The notes beneath the pieces were generated by a model. It made no database searches. It was not told the origin of the DNA and saw only the letters and a program-made list of their open reading frames with translations. Made by a program: the position numbers and the translations under genes. DNA of 9,842 bases from an uncultured Lachnospiraceae bacterium (GTDB lineage: Bacteria > Bacillota > Clostridia > Lachnospirales > Lachnospiraceae), in contig URQQ01000107.1 of NCBI GenBank assembly GCA_900549995.1, forward strand, positions 1-9,842. The letters are read 5' to 3'. Below, piece by piece: positions 1 through 6,667 of this stretch (the stretch's first letter is position 1; each line of letters opens with the position of its first letter).

Positions 1-652
1 CCACAGGACTTTTTCTGCGGTCCTCAAAAATAATCGTGAGCTCCGGATTCAGATAGGCCGTCTCATGCAGCCTGCTTTTAATCTCTTCCTCACGGAAACG
101 GGTCTTTTCAAAAATCGTGTCATCAGGCAGGAAATTAATCGTTGTTCCTGTCTTTTTTGTCTTGCCAAGAGTCGGAAGGAGACCGTCAATCAGTTCAATC
201 ACAGGCACTCCTCTTTCATATCGGTCGTGATGAATATAACCTTCCCGGCTGATCTGAACATCCATATATGTGGAAAGTGCATTTACAACAGAAGAGCCGA
301 CACCGTGAAGGCCTCCGCTCGTCTTATATGCCGAATCATCAAATTTTCCGCCCGCATGCAAAGTCGTATATACAATACGTTCTGCTGATACACCTTTCTT
401 ATGCATTCCGACAGGCACCCCACGCCCATTATCCGTCACTGTAGCAGATCCATCTTCCATCAGTGTCACAGTAATCAGACTGCAGTACCCGGCCAGGTGT
501 TCATCTACCGCATTGTCTACGATCTCATAGACCAGATGATTCAGCCCCTTTGTCGAAACACTGCCTATATACATTCCCGGCCTTTTCCTGACTGCTTCCA
601 ATCCTTCCAGCACGGAGATACTATCTGCGTCATATGTATTCATCTTTGCCAT
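1..652 (-). CDS. parE: Type II DNA topoisomerase ATPase subunit (ParE/GyrB family), N-terminal part, cut by window edge
   Basis: ATP-binding subunit of a type II topoisomerase, which drives DNA strand passage together with a ParC/GyrA-type partner. The 217 visible residues cover the GHKL ATPase domain and the start of the transducer domain. Visible motifs are the N-box YEIVDNAVDE (residues 42-51, with Glu43 as likely general base and Asn47 binding magnesium), the ATP-contacting DNGRGVPVG (74-82), the lid lysine in HAGGKF (99-104), and GGLHGVGSSVVNALS (113-127). The ATG at 652 is preceded by AAAGGA at a spacing of 9; a second ATG three codons on is possible. ParE is preferred over GyrB because the gene lies beside gpr/spoIIP rather than in a dnaA-recF neighbourhood, and because of the TGTTINF-type stretch near residue 165. 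This is inference: GyrB cannot be excluded without the C-terminal half and the downstream gene. The family call is secure, the symbol less so. Confidence 0.88.
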   Translation of the reverse strand, partial: MAKMNTYDADSISVLEGLEAVRKRPGMYIGSVSTKGLNHLVYEIVDNAVDEHLAGYCSLITVTLMEDGSATVTDNGRGVPVGMHKKGVSAERIVYTTLHAGGKFDDSAYKTSGGLHGVGSSVVNALSTYMDVQISREGYIHHDRYERGVPVIELIDGLLPTLGKTKKTGTTINFLPDDTIFEKTRFREEEIKSRLHETAYLNPELTIIFEDRRKSPV

Positions 653-783
653 TTCCTACGTTCCTTTCCTTCTCGCCATACAGACTCCTACGTCTTCTAT
701 CGCATTTTACTCAACTCGCAACGATTCAGCCATCCTCCGGAACTATATGGTGCATTGCTGGATCGTTACCCAAATTATGCTTT

Positions 784-812
784 ATATTATCACAATTTTT
801 TTTTTTAATCAA
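784..812 (-). promoter_or_regulatory. Candidate sigma-A promoter for the topoisomerase subunit gene
   Basis: On the minus strand a -35-like TTGATT (812-807) is followed after 17 bases by TAATAT (789-784). The spacer is dominated by an 11-base A-tract. It lies about 130 bases upstream of the 652 start codon and would give a leader of roughly 125 nt. Both hexamers are imperfect, so this is a plausible rather than certain promoter. Confidence 0.4.
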
Positions 813-856
813 ACGGTTTTATTACAGAGGGCAGGAATGGATTTTTTTATCACACC

Positions 857-2038
857 CTAAGCCAGCACCTGATACAGCAGATCGGCAAGCACATCCATCG
901 CATTTTTCATCTCTTCCATCGTATTCGTCTGGGCGCCTGCTTCAATCAACAGAGATTTCGGCATCATATGAAGACTGTAACGGTATCCTTTCAGATAAAT
1001 GTGTCTTGCAAACCCCGGAAACCGGTTCTCTGCCGCAACCTGCATCTGCAGGGAAAATGCCAGGTTATCCTGAATATATGGATTCGGCAGTGAGGTCAGA
1101 TCACCATTGCTTCTTGTTCTTGAAAGTCCATTAAAGAACATAATTTTAGCTGTAGGCTTTCCATTGACATCCGTCACCAAGTGTGTATCATTGCCGACAC
1201 CGTCCCTGTGGAGATCAATGACTACTTCAATCTCCGGATTTTCCGCAAGTATCGGCCGCACACCCTCTTCTGAAAATTCATAGGCTTTGCTCCGGTTCAG
1301 CTTTCCGTTGATCAGATCATACACTCCTGTATCGTGAAGCGTACTGATTCCTTTTTCATTCAGCCTCTGCGTGAGATATTCCCCGACTCCCACGATACTC
1401 GTGGAGGGATCTCCTTCCACGGAATCGGCAAATGTTTCCTGTGAATGTGTATGAAAAATCAGTACTTTATACCCGCCGGATGAGAGCGTGATTTTCATAT
1501 TTTCACTCAGCAGCGCTTCTGCGTCAAGCTGGCCTGCATCAATCATTGTTGTGCTGTCAACTGTATAGAAATTGCTCAGAAGATATTCAAAATCTTTCAT
1601 CTTCTCCAGTGAAGTATCGACTCCGCCTGCGGCAGGTGCAGCGGCGTCAAGTTTCGCCTGTGTATTTTCTCCGCTGACCAGGTTCCCATCGGCTCCAACC
1701 TCATGTTCATCCCCCGCCTGCGCCCTTAATATCATCTCTGTCGTCATCTGGTCTTCCACTTCATTTTGAAGCCCCTCATTCGCCTGCACATATGCTCCAA
1801 GGGGAATCATTTTCATTGCATTTTCTGCAATCCATTCCTGAAGACTGGGTATTTTGTGATCCTGAACCTGGGTGAGATTCGGAAGATACATCTGTTCCGC
1901 CCAAAGCTGAAGGTTCTGATTCCATGCAAGTTTCCACTCCTTCAGAATTCTGCTTCCCCCACCGCCAATCACGAAAATCCCCAGACAAAAAAAGACTGTA
2001 TATAAGATGATTTTCAACTTCCTGTTCCATTGCTCCAA
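857..2038 (-). CDS. spoIIP: Stage II sporulation protein P (SpoIIP), peptidoglycan hydrolase of engulfment
   Basis: Membrane-anchored cell-wall hydrolase (amidase/endopeptidase) that works with SpoIID and SpoIIM to thin septal peptidoglycan while the mother cell engulfs the forespore. The 393-residue protein has a short basic N-terminus and one hydrophobic segment at about residues 9-26, so the catalytic part would lie outside the membrane. A low-complexity Ala/Gly/Glu-rich linker follows (about 105-142). The SpoIIP catalytic region starts near residue 188: FHTHSQETF (195-203), DLHRDG (276-281) and LIEAGAQTNT (364-373) supply the His and Glu residues expected as metal ligands or catalytic groups in this amidase-like fold. 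The gene lies 113 bp downstream of gpr on the same strand, the order known from Bacillus. The ATG at 2038 is the first usual start after an in-frame TAG four codons upstream. GGAG lies only 2 bases before it, so the start is slightly uncertain. No clear terminator is visible after the TAG stop. Confidence 0.93.
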   Translation of the reverse strand: MEQWNRKLKIILYTVFFCLGIFVIGGGGSRILKEWKLAWNQNLQLWAEQMYLPNLTQVQDHKIPSLQEWIAENAMKMIPLGAYVQANEGLQNEVEDQMTTEMILRAQAGDEHEVGADGNLVSGENTQAKLDAAAPAAGGVDTSLEKMKDFEYLLSNFYTVDSTTMIDAGQLDAEALLSENMKITLSSGGYKVLIFHTHSQETFADSVEGDPSTSIVGVGEYLTQRLNEKGISTLHDTGVYDLINGKLNRSKAYEFSEEGVRPILAENPEIEVVIDLHRDGVGNDTHLVTDVNGKPTAKIMFFNGLSRTRSNGDLTSLPNPYIQDNLAFSLQMQVAAENRFPGFARHIYLKGYRYSLHMMPKSLLIEAGAQTNTMEEMKNAMDVLADLLYQVLA

Positions 2039-2151
2039 TCTATCAACTCCATCATCAAGGCTTTTTACCGCTACTTCATACTATATGACAGACAACGCCT
2101 GTTTATGTGCATGTCCTGCGGAAACTGATGATTTTGAAAAGGTACGGCATC

Positions 2152-3114
2152 TTACGCCTGCGATGCAAACATCAGGTTCAAACCTTCTGAGATTGTATAA
2201 CTGATCCGCTTTACGGTCTCATCAATATCTTTCGGAGTCACAAACATCCCGTTTAAATGCGGGGCAATCAATTCCCGGATCAATTCATATTTTTCATTTG
2301 CTGTATACCCCTGCAGTACAACACCAACACCTTTTAAAGTCTCGGAAGACTCAAGTGCGGCCACGAAATTTTCCATAGTATCATTGACGATTGTTGCCGC
2401 ATCCACTACCGTCGGCACTCCGACGCCGATTACCGGAACACCCAGTGTCTCTTTCGTCAGTCCGTTCCTGTGATTTCCGACACCCGATCCTGGATTAATC
2501 CCTGTATCTGCGATCTGAATTGTACGGTTTAAACGCTTGCTGTTTCTTGCCGCCAGGGCATCAATTGCGATTACAAAGTCCGGTTTTGTCTCTTTTACGA
2601 TGCCTTTGACAATTTCAAGAGTCTCCATTCCTGTCTGCGCCATGACCCCGGGTACGATCGCACTTGTCATATGCACATGTTCTTCTCCCATCGCATACTT
2701 CCCGTATTCCTTGACAATATGCCTCGTAATATTCAGGTTGTCGACAACGTATGGCCCCAGTGCATCCGGTGTCACCTGACGGTTTCCAAGCCCCACAACT
2801 AAAACGATATAATCTTCTTTTCTGTCCGGAATCAATTCTTTGAGATATCTGGCAATCTCTACCGATACTTCTCTGTGATAATCCTCATCCGGAACTGCCA
2901 GATTTGGTGCCTCCAAAGTCAGATAAGTCCCGACAGGCTTCCCCATCGTCTTTGCTCCCTTCTCAGTCTCAATCTTCACTTTTGTAATCCTGATTTCCCG
3001 CTCTTCGTCATAATCCTCCTCAAGTATGACACCTTGTACTTCTACATTATCAGACTCAAATCTTTCCTTCTGTTCCAAGGCCAAGTCTGTCCGAACACTG
3101 TATTTTTCAATCAT
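2152..3114 (-). CDS. gpr: Germination protease GPR (spore protease that degrades small acid-soluble proteins)
   Basis: Forespore-made zymogen that degrades the small acid-soluble DNA-protecting proteins at germination, releasing DNA and amino acids. The 320-residue protein begins MIEKYSVRTDLALEQ. By analogy with Bacillus GPR, self-cleavage is expected between Asp10 and Leu11 of RTD-LA, removing a 10-residue propeptide (inferred, since Bacillus loses about 15). The family is an unusual aspartic peptidase. Its two catalytic aspartates match Asp117 in VTPDALGP and Asp185 in VIAIDALAARN, 68 residues apart. Conserved GLGNRQ (109-113), INPGSGVGNHR (206-216) and GVPTVVDAATIV (232-243) are also present. 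The ATG at 3114 is preceded by AGAGAGGG at a suitable distance. It is divergent from rpsT and 113 bp upstream of spoIIP, a conserved arrangement. Forespore sigma-G control is expected from the family, but I could not point to a matching promoter. It is slightly shorter than Bacillus GPR (about 370), which is usual in clostridia. Confidence 0.96.
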   Translation of the reverse strand: MIEKYSVRTDLALEQKERFESDNVEVQGVILEEDYDEEREIRITKVKIETEKGAKTMGKPVGTYLTLEAPNLAVPDEDYHREVSVEIARYLKELIPDRKEDYIVLVVGLGNRQVTPDALGPYVVDNLNITRHIVKEYGKYAMGEEHVHMTSAIVPGVMAQTGMETLEIVKGIVKETKPDFVIAIDALAARNSKRLNRTIQIADTGINPGSGVGNHRNGLTKETLGVPVIGVGVPTVVDAATIVNDTMENFVAALESSETLKGVGVVLQGYTANEKYELIRELIAPHLNGMFVTPKDIDETVKRISYTISEGLNLMFASQA

Positions 3115-3228
3115 GTTATGCCCTCTCTTTATTTTTAGTCAGCTACACTCCAGCGATGCTGCATCGATCTTTTTGCTGAACAATAGCCATTTAGTGGGTA
3201 GTTTTTACAAAAAAATAAGAAATATGTA

Positions 3229-3257
3229 TTGACAAGCCACGAACCTTGGAATAAAAT
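3229..3257 (+). promoter_or_regulatory. Strong housekeeping promoter of rpsT
   Basis: A perfect -35 TTGACA (3229-3234) is followed by a 17-base spacer and a -10 TAAAAT (3252-3257). Transcription should start near 3264, giving a leader of about 87 nt that contains the hairpin at 3270-3302. It is the obvious promoter for the ribosomal protein gene and lies in the region divergent from gpr. Confidence 0.85.
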
Positions 3258-3269
3258 GAATGAGTATGT

Positions 3270-3302
3270 TTCGTTAGAACGTCCGTGTCCGGCTCTAACG
3301 AA
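3270..3302 (+). ncRNA. Hairpin leader of the rpsT mRNA, candidate regulatory element
   Basis: Perfect 9-bp arms TTCGTTAGA (3270-3278) and TCTAACGAA (3294-3302) enclose 15 bases. Inside, CCG (3283-3285) can pair with CGG (3290-3292) around a TGTC loop, so the element is a stacked hairpin with an asymmetric bulge. It lies between the rpsT promoter and ribosome binding site and is followed by the T-rich TATTTTTA. Leader structures upstream of ribosomal protein genes are often autoregulatory. A role in S20 feedback or attenuation is inferred from position and structure only. Confidence 0.5.
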
Positions 3303-3337
3303 TATTTTTACGATTAAAAACTATCACATATTTGTTT

Positions 3338-3353
3338 GGAGGTGTACAGATTG
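3338..3353 (+). promoter_or_regulatory. Ribosome binding site fixing the TTG start of rpsT
   Basis: GGAGG at 3338-3342 lies 8 bases before the TTG at 3351. This supports TTG at 3351, giving the N-terminus ANIKSAKKR typical of S20, over the in-frame TTG at 3336, which overlaps the Shine-Dalgarno sequence itself. Confidence 0.88.
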
Positions 3354-3614
3354 GCTAATATTAAATCTGCTAAGAAAAGAATTTTAGTAAACGAAACAAA
3401 AGCTATGAGAAACAAAGCGATCAAATCTAAAGTTAAGACTTGTGTAAAGAAAGTTGAAACAGCTGTTACAGCAAAAGATGCTGCTGCTGCAAAAGAAGCT
3501 TTATCAGTTGCGATCTCTGAGATCAACAAAGCAGGTACAAAAGGTGTTTATCACAAAAATACTTGTGCCAGAAAGATTTCCCGTTTAACAAAAGCTGTTA
3601 ACGCAATCGCTTAA
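3351..3614 (+). CDS. rpsT: 30S ribosomal protein S20 (bS20)
   Basis: Small, very basic protein that binds 16S rRNA and stabilises the body of the 30S subunit. The 87-residue product starts MANIKSAKKRILVNETKAMR and has the alpha-helical Lys/Ala-rich composition of the family, with a conserved C-terminal KNTCARKISRLTKAVN segment (about 69-84). The length is normal for S20. The start codon is TTG, chosen because GGAGG lies 8 bases upstream and the resulting N-terminus matches the family. E. coli rpsT also uses UUG, where it matters for autoregulation. It has a strong promoter, a hairpin leader and its own terminator, so it is probably a single-gene unit. It is divergent from gpr, as in Bacillus. 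Codon use is noticeably more biased and AT-rich than in its neighbours, as expected for a highly expressed gene. Confidence 0.97.
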   Translation: MANIKSAKKRILVNETKAMRNKAIKSKVKTCVKKVETAVTAKDAAAAKEALSVAISEINKAGTKGVYHKNTCARKISRLTKAVNAIA

Positions 3615-3636
3615 TTATTATTATAGAGAACTTATG

Positions 3637-3673
3637 AAGGACAGCCATACCGTCATGTGGCCGTCCTTTTTTT
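3637..3673 (+). terminator. Rho-independent terminator of rpsT
   Basis: The stem AAGGAC-A-GCCA (from 3637) pairs with TGGC-C-GTCCTT (ending 3668) with one A/C mismatch. It is followed by a 7-base T-run (3667-3673, partly in the stem). It sits 23 bp after the rpsT stop codon. Confidence 0.85.
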
Positions 3674-3730
3674 GTTGCATAGATTGTATAAATTCCAAGC
3701 GCTCAAAAGCATTGAAAGGATGTGTAAAAT

Positions 3731-4216
3731 ATGGAACACGTATACCATGAAATTTCACCTGTTTATGACTCGGAATCTAAAATACTGATCCTTGGTTCCT
3801 TTCCTTCTGTCAAATCAAGAGAAACCGCCTTTTTCTACGGACATCCCCAGAACCGTTTCTGGAAAGTACTCTCCGCGCTCTGCCACGAGGATCTTCCGTC
3901 CACGGTCGAAAAGAAAAAAGAATTTCTTCTGCGCAACCACATTGCAGTCTGGGATGTAATTGCCTCCTGCGATATTCAAGGCTCCAGTGACAGCAGCATA
4001 AAAAATGTGACACCGAATGACCTGAATCTCATTTTGAATCACTCCAAAATCCATTCCATCTATACAAACGGTGCCACATCCTATAAACTTTACCAAAAAT
4101 ACTGTCTCGCAGCTACCGGACGGGAAGCATTGAAACTCCCTTCCACAAGTCCCGCCAACGCCGCATTTTCTCTTGAGAAGCTGATTGAGCAGTGGGGATT
4201 GGCTCTAAAGCTTTGA
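3731..4216 (+). CDS. DNA-deoxyinosine glycosylase (uracil-DNA glycosylase superfamily, family 6 type)
   Basis: Predicted base-excision repair enzyme that removes hypoxanthine, the deamination product of adenine, from DNA. The 161-residue protein has the short single-domain form of the hypoxanthine-DNA glycosylase branch of the uracil-DNA glycosylase superfamily. Visible motifs are ILGSFPSVKS (20-29), YGHPQNRFW (36-44), IASCDIQGSSD (77-87), YTNGATS (111-117) and LPSTSPANA (136-144). Asn41 and Asn113 correspond, as far as I recall the family, to asparagines important for catalysis and recognition. The ATG at 3731 follows AAAGGA by about 10 bases. There is no strong promoter of its own, and the rpsT terminator separates it from rpsT. 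A TATAAA at 3687 could serve as a -10 but lacks a good -35. Its last 12 bases overlap the 3' end of the opposing gene. The family call is good, but substrate preference is inferred from family. Confidence 0.85.
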   Translation: MEHVYHEISPVYDSESKILILGSFPSVKSRETAFFYGHPQNRFWKVLSALCHEDLPSTVEKKKEFLLRNHIAVWDVIASCDIQGSSDSSIKNVTPNDLNLILNHSKIHSIYTNGATSYKLYQKYCLAATGREALKLPSTSPANAAFSLEKLIEQWGLALKL

Positions 4217-4846
4217 GTACCCATAGCTGTTTACAATCGCTTCAATTTTCTCCTGTGCCTTGCACATCGGGCATTCATACGATTCGTAGGAACGATAATC
4301 CGGAAGGTCACCGCTCTCAAAGATACTGAATATTTCCAGCCCTGCCACCTTCGATATGGCACTGAAAATCGCGGTGACGCCGCACACAGTTCCTCCATAA
4401 TACAGTACCGATTCAACCGCCTTTATCATTGTCTTACCTGTAGTAATGGAACCTGCCAGAATCAGAACCTGCTGGTCTTTGATCATTCTCTGCGTATTGT
4501 CTCTGAAAATCATCTGCCCTGCCGGGTTCAGCTCTGGTGTTATAATCGAGATATTCTTTCCTCCATTCACTGACAACTGTGAATTTTCTGCCAGATTCTC
4601 TGCCATAAATGTCCCAATTACTTCCGTCCCGTCCAGGCATACAATCGTATCCACCAAAAGCGTTGCCATATAATGCTCTGCCAGTACCCTTGCTGTCTCT
4701 CTCGCATTGTTATGTCTGCACTTTACCGTCGACATATCGATGTATGTATTGATATGTCCGTTCGGTGTCGCAAAATGCCCTTTCAGAATTTTAATTCTTG
4801 CCTTGGGGTTTTTTCTGGAACGTAAATCCTGCAGCCCTTTTTCCAT
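4205..4846 (-). CDS. Phosphoribosyltransferase-like protein with degenerate PRPP loop and C-terminal CPxC
   Basis: A 213-residue protein that resembles type I phosphoribosyltransferases (orotate phosphoribosyltransferase-like). These normally transfer ribose-5-phosphate from PRPP to a base. The likely PRPP loop is VLILAGSITTGKT (127-139). The ITTGKT part fits the family, but the acidic pair that normally precedes it (as in VDDVITTG) is replaced by AGS, so PRPP and magnesium handling may be altered. An aromatic/acidic stretch (LPDYRSYESYECPMC, 181-195) ends in a CPxC pair that could bind metal or form a disulfide. The ATG at 4846 has AAAGGAG 8 bases upstream and a promoter just beyond. The 3' end overlaps the glycosylase gene tail-to-tail by 12 bp. 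It could be a true enzyme of purine or pyrimidine salvage or a regulator that lost catalysis. Family membership is moderately sure, function unknown. Confidence 0.7.
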   Translation of the reverse strand: MEKGLQDLRSRKNPKARIKILKGHFATPNGHINTYIDMSTVKCRHNNARETARVLAEHYMATLLVDTIVCLDGTEVIGTFMAENLAENSQLSVNGGKNISIITPELNPAGQMIFRDNTQRMIKDQQVLILAGSITTGKTMIKAVESVLYYGGTVCGVTAIFSAISKVAGLEIFSIFESGDLPDYRSYESYECPMCKAQEKIEAIVNSYGYSKL

Positions 4847-4896
4847 AGGTCATTCTCCTTTCTATCATGTCACGTTCCACGGGTTTCCTACTTTTA

Positions 4897-4924
4897 AGTT
4901 TAACATACCGTCACGCCTTGTCAA
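4897..4924 (-). promoter_or_regulatory. Promoter of the phosphoribosyltransferase-like gene, overlapping the MATE stop codon
   Basis: On the minus strand TTGACA (4924-4919) is followed after 16 bases by TAAACT (4902-4897, four of six consensus bases). The -35 hexamer contains the TGA stop (4923-4921) of the upstream MATE gene. Transcription would start about 45 bases before the ATG at 4846. The gene can therefore be transcribed independently of the MATE gene. Confidence 0.6.
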
Positions 4925-6291
4925 TGCATAACCTCTGCCGGCACCAATATCTTTTCCTTTTCTTTTTCAGTGATTTTCTTCATCGTAAAATAATAGGCTC
5001 CCATCAGCGGAATGCACGCTCCAAGCCACGCAAGCGGATTGGAAATACTCGCGCCTGCAAATCCCATATGCTTCGTAAGTACAACCGCGGCAAATGCGCG
5101 CATCACAAGTTCCATAATACCCGCAATGGTAGGTGCCGTACTCCTCCCAAGCCCCTGAAGCGTAAATCTGTAGACAAATAAGAGCGCAAGCAGAAAATAC
5201 ATACTGCCGTTAATCTTCAGATAGATCTCCGATAGTTTTAATACTTCTGTCTCTTTGCCTCCGACAAAAATCCCTGTCAGCTGATACCCCGCGAACACAT
5301 TCACAATCCCCACCACGATGCTGAAGGAAACTGAGATCAGCGCACATTGAAATACCCCCTTCCGGATACGGTCAATTTTACCTGCTCCGTAATTCTGTGC
5401 CGCATATGTAGCCATCGTCGCGCCGAAAGAATTCATCGGCTGCGTTGCTATTGTATCAATCTTCTGGGCCGCAGTGTAGGCCGCTACCGAAACTGCCCCA
5501 AGGCCATTTAACGCAAACTGAAGTATCAAAGCCCCAATTGCAATAATGGACATCTGAAATGCCATCGGAAGTGCTGTAGAAAGATGTATTTTATAATCTT
5601 TCAATGTCAGACGAAAATCTTCTCTTGTCACACAAAGCATGGGAAGACGCTTTTTGATATAAATAATACAGCATACCCCCGAGATCAGCTGCGCCAGCAC
5701 GGTGGCCCATCCGGCACCCGCAACACCCATATGGAATACAAGAATAAATACAAAATCAAGTACAATGTTGATCACACAGGCCGCAATCAGGAACAAAAGC
5801 GGTGTTTTGCTGTCTCCCAGCGCCCTTATGGCGTTGGAAAGCAGGTTAAATATCACAGAAGCTATAATTCCTCCAAAAATAATAATCAGATAACTGTAAG
5901 CATCCTCAATGATCTCCGCCGGAGTATTCAGCAGTAACAGCATCCTGCGGGCTCCTGCCACAGATGCAGCTGTAAGAATCACCGTCACTGCAAAGCTGAT
6001 CACGATGGAAGCCGCAAAGCTTTTTCTGACACCCTCAAGATCTGATCCCCCAAATTTCTGCGCCGTTATAATCGTAAGCCCCGACGTAAGTCCCATGACA
6101 AATCCAAGAATGAAAAAGGTAATGCTGCCGGTACATCCTACTGCCGCAAGCGCATTCACCCCAATTGTCCTTCCCACAATCAGCGTATCTGCCATACTGT
6201 AAAACTGTTGAAACACATTCCCGATAATCAGCGGAATGGTAAACATTACAATCAGTTTTGCCGGACTGCCAGCTGTCATATTTCTCGTCAT
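4921..6291 (-). CDS. MATE family efflux transporter
   Basis: Integral membrane antiporter that exports drugs or other organic cations using a sodium or proton gradient. The 456-residue length and about twelve hydrophobic segments spread over the whole protein are typical of MATE proteins. The N-terminal half starts MTRNMTAGSPAKLIVMFTIP and carries the GFVMGLTSGLTIITAQKFGG signature (63-82). The two halves show the expected pseudo-repeat, with the second beginning near YKIHLSTALPMAFQMS. The C-terminus is short, charged and cytoplasmic (KKITEKEKEK). The ATG at 6291 follows AGAAGG by 7 bases. The gene is divergent from an AraC-family regulator across a 429-bp region, which makes local control possible but unproven. 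The downstream phosphoribosyltransferase-like gene has its own promoter at the end of this gene. The substrate cannot be read from sequence. Confidence 0.93.
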   Translation of the reverse strand: MTRNMTAGSPAKLIVMFTIPLIIGNVFQQFYSMADTLIVGRTIGVNALAAVGCTGSITFFILGFVMGLTSGLTIITAQKFGGSDLEGVRKSFAASIVISFAVTVILTAASVAGARRMLLLLNTPAEIIEDAYSYLIIIFGGIIASVIFNLLSNAIRALGDSKTPLLFLIAACVINIVLDFVFILVFHMGVAGAGWATVLAQLISGVCCIIYIKKRLPMLCVTREDFRLTLKDYKIHLSTALPMAFQMSIIAIGALILQFALNGLGAVSVAAYTAAQKIDTIATQPMNSFGATMATYAAQNYGAGKIDRIRKGVFQCALISVSFSIVVGIVNVFAGYQLTGIFVGGKETEVLKLSEIYLKINGSMYFLLALLFVYRFTLQGLGRSTAPTIAGIMELVMRAFAAVVLTKHMGFAGASISNPLAWLGACIPLMGAYYFTMKKITEKEKEKILVPAEVMH

Positions 6292-6324
6292 ATCTTTCCC
6301 TTCTTTCTTTTTTTATCATGCTAT

Positions 6325-6382
6325 ATTATAATCTTTTCCCCCAAAAACGGAATGTACTTTCTTGCCCTGTTTATGTATTATA
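6325..6382 (-). promoter_or_regulatory. Candidate promoter region of the MATE gene
   Basis: Two exact minus-strand TATAAT hexamers occur, at 6330-6325 and 6382-6377. They are 34 and 86 bases upstream of the ATG. Neither has a convincing -35 at 16-18 bases. A TTGACA at 6389-6384 is too close to the second to act as its -35 and has no -10 at the right distance. The promoter is therefore probably here, but its exact position is not resolved. Confidence 0.35.
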
Positions 6383-6403
6383 TTGTCAACTATTCAGCCA
6401 TGC

Positions 6404-6465
6404 ACGTCCTAAACTAAGAAAACCGGCGCAAGCTTGCTTGCAGAGTTTTTCTTGGTTTAGGACGT
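6404..6465. repeat. 19-bp inverted repeat forming a long stem-loop
   Basis: The left arm at 6404-6422 (ACGTCCTAAACTAAGAAAA) and right arm at 6447-6465 are reverse complements except for one position, which would be a G-T pair. They enclose 24 bases that themselves contain GCAAGCTTGC. The right arm is part of the first 117-bp repeat copy. The equivalent segment of the second copy (6564-6582) can also pair with the left arm, so alternative folds exist. Confidence 0.75.
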
Positions 6466-6650
6466 ATACGGCGTTTAGCCGTAACTGAGATGCAGCAAAG
6501 CGGAATCGAAGTTCGCATGGCGTCCGTTGAAGGCAGAAGCCGGCGCAAGCTTGCTTGCAGAGATTTTCTTAGTTTAGGATGTATACGGCGTTTAGCCGTA
6601 ACTGAGATGCAGCGAAGCTGAATCGAAGTTCGCATGCCGTCCAGCGAAGA
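6423..6650. repeat. Two tandem copies of a 117-bp-period, palindrome-rich repeat
   Basis: Copy A starts at 6423 and copy B at 6540. Over the first 103 bases (6423-6525 against 6540-6642) I count 97 identities. After that the copies diverge. Each copy contains a GCAAGCTTGC palindrome, a perfect hairpin TACGGC-GTTTA-GCCGTA (6467-6483 in copy A), and a compact block closed by ATGC/GCAT with two small internal hairpins. In copy B one of these is CAGC-GAA-GCTG, while copy A has a mismatch there. A fragment like the unit's end (CATGCACGTCC, 6400-6409) precedes copy A. The structure suggests a dispersed repeat element or structured RNA, but its identity is unknown to me. It is not a CRISPR, because the period is too long and there are no spacers. 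Confidence 0.8.
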
Positions 6651-6667
6651 CAACACCCGCCATGCAG

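Noticed and set aside
3115..3260. Sigma-G promoter for gpr
   Set aside because: CATATTT and CATTTTA occur on the minus strand but without a matching -35 at the correct spacing.
3336..3350. rpsT start at the TTG at 3336
   Set aside because: It overlaps the GGAGG itself and would add residues not seen in S20.
6384..6389. Minus-strand TTGACA as -35 of the MATE promoter
   Set aside because: The sequence 16-18 bases downstream (GGCAAG region) does not resemble a -10.
6404..6650. CRISPR array or transposon ends
   Set aside because: Two long near-identical units without unique spacers are not a CRISPR; no transposase and no clear target-site duplication were seen.
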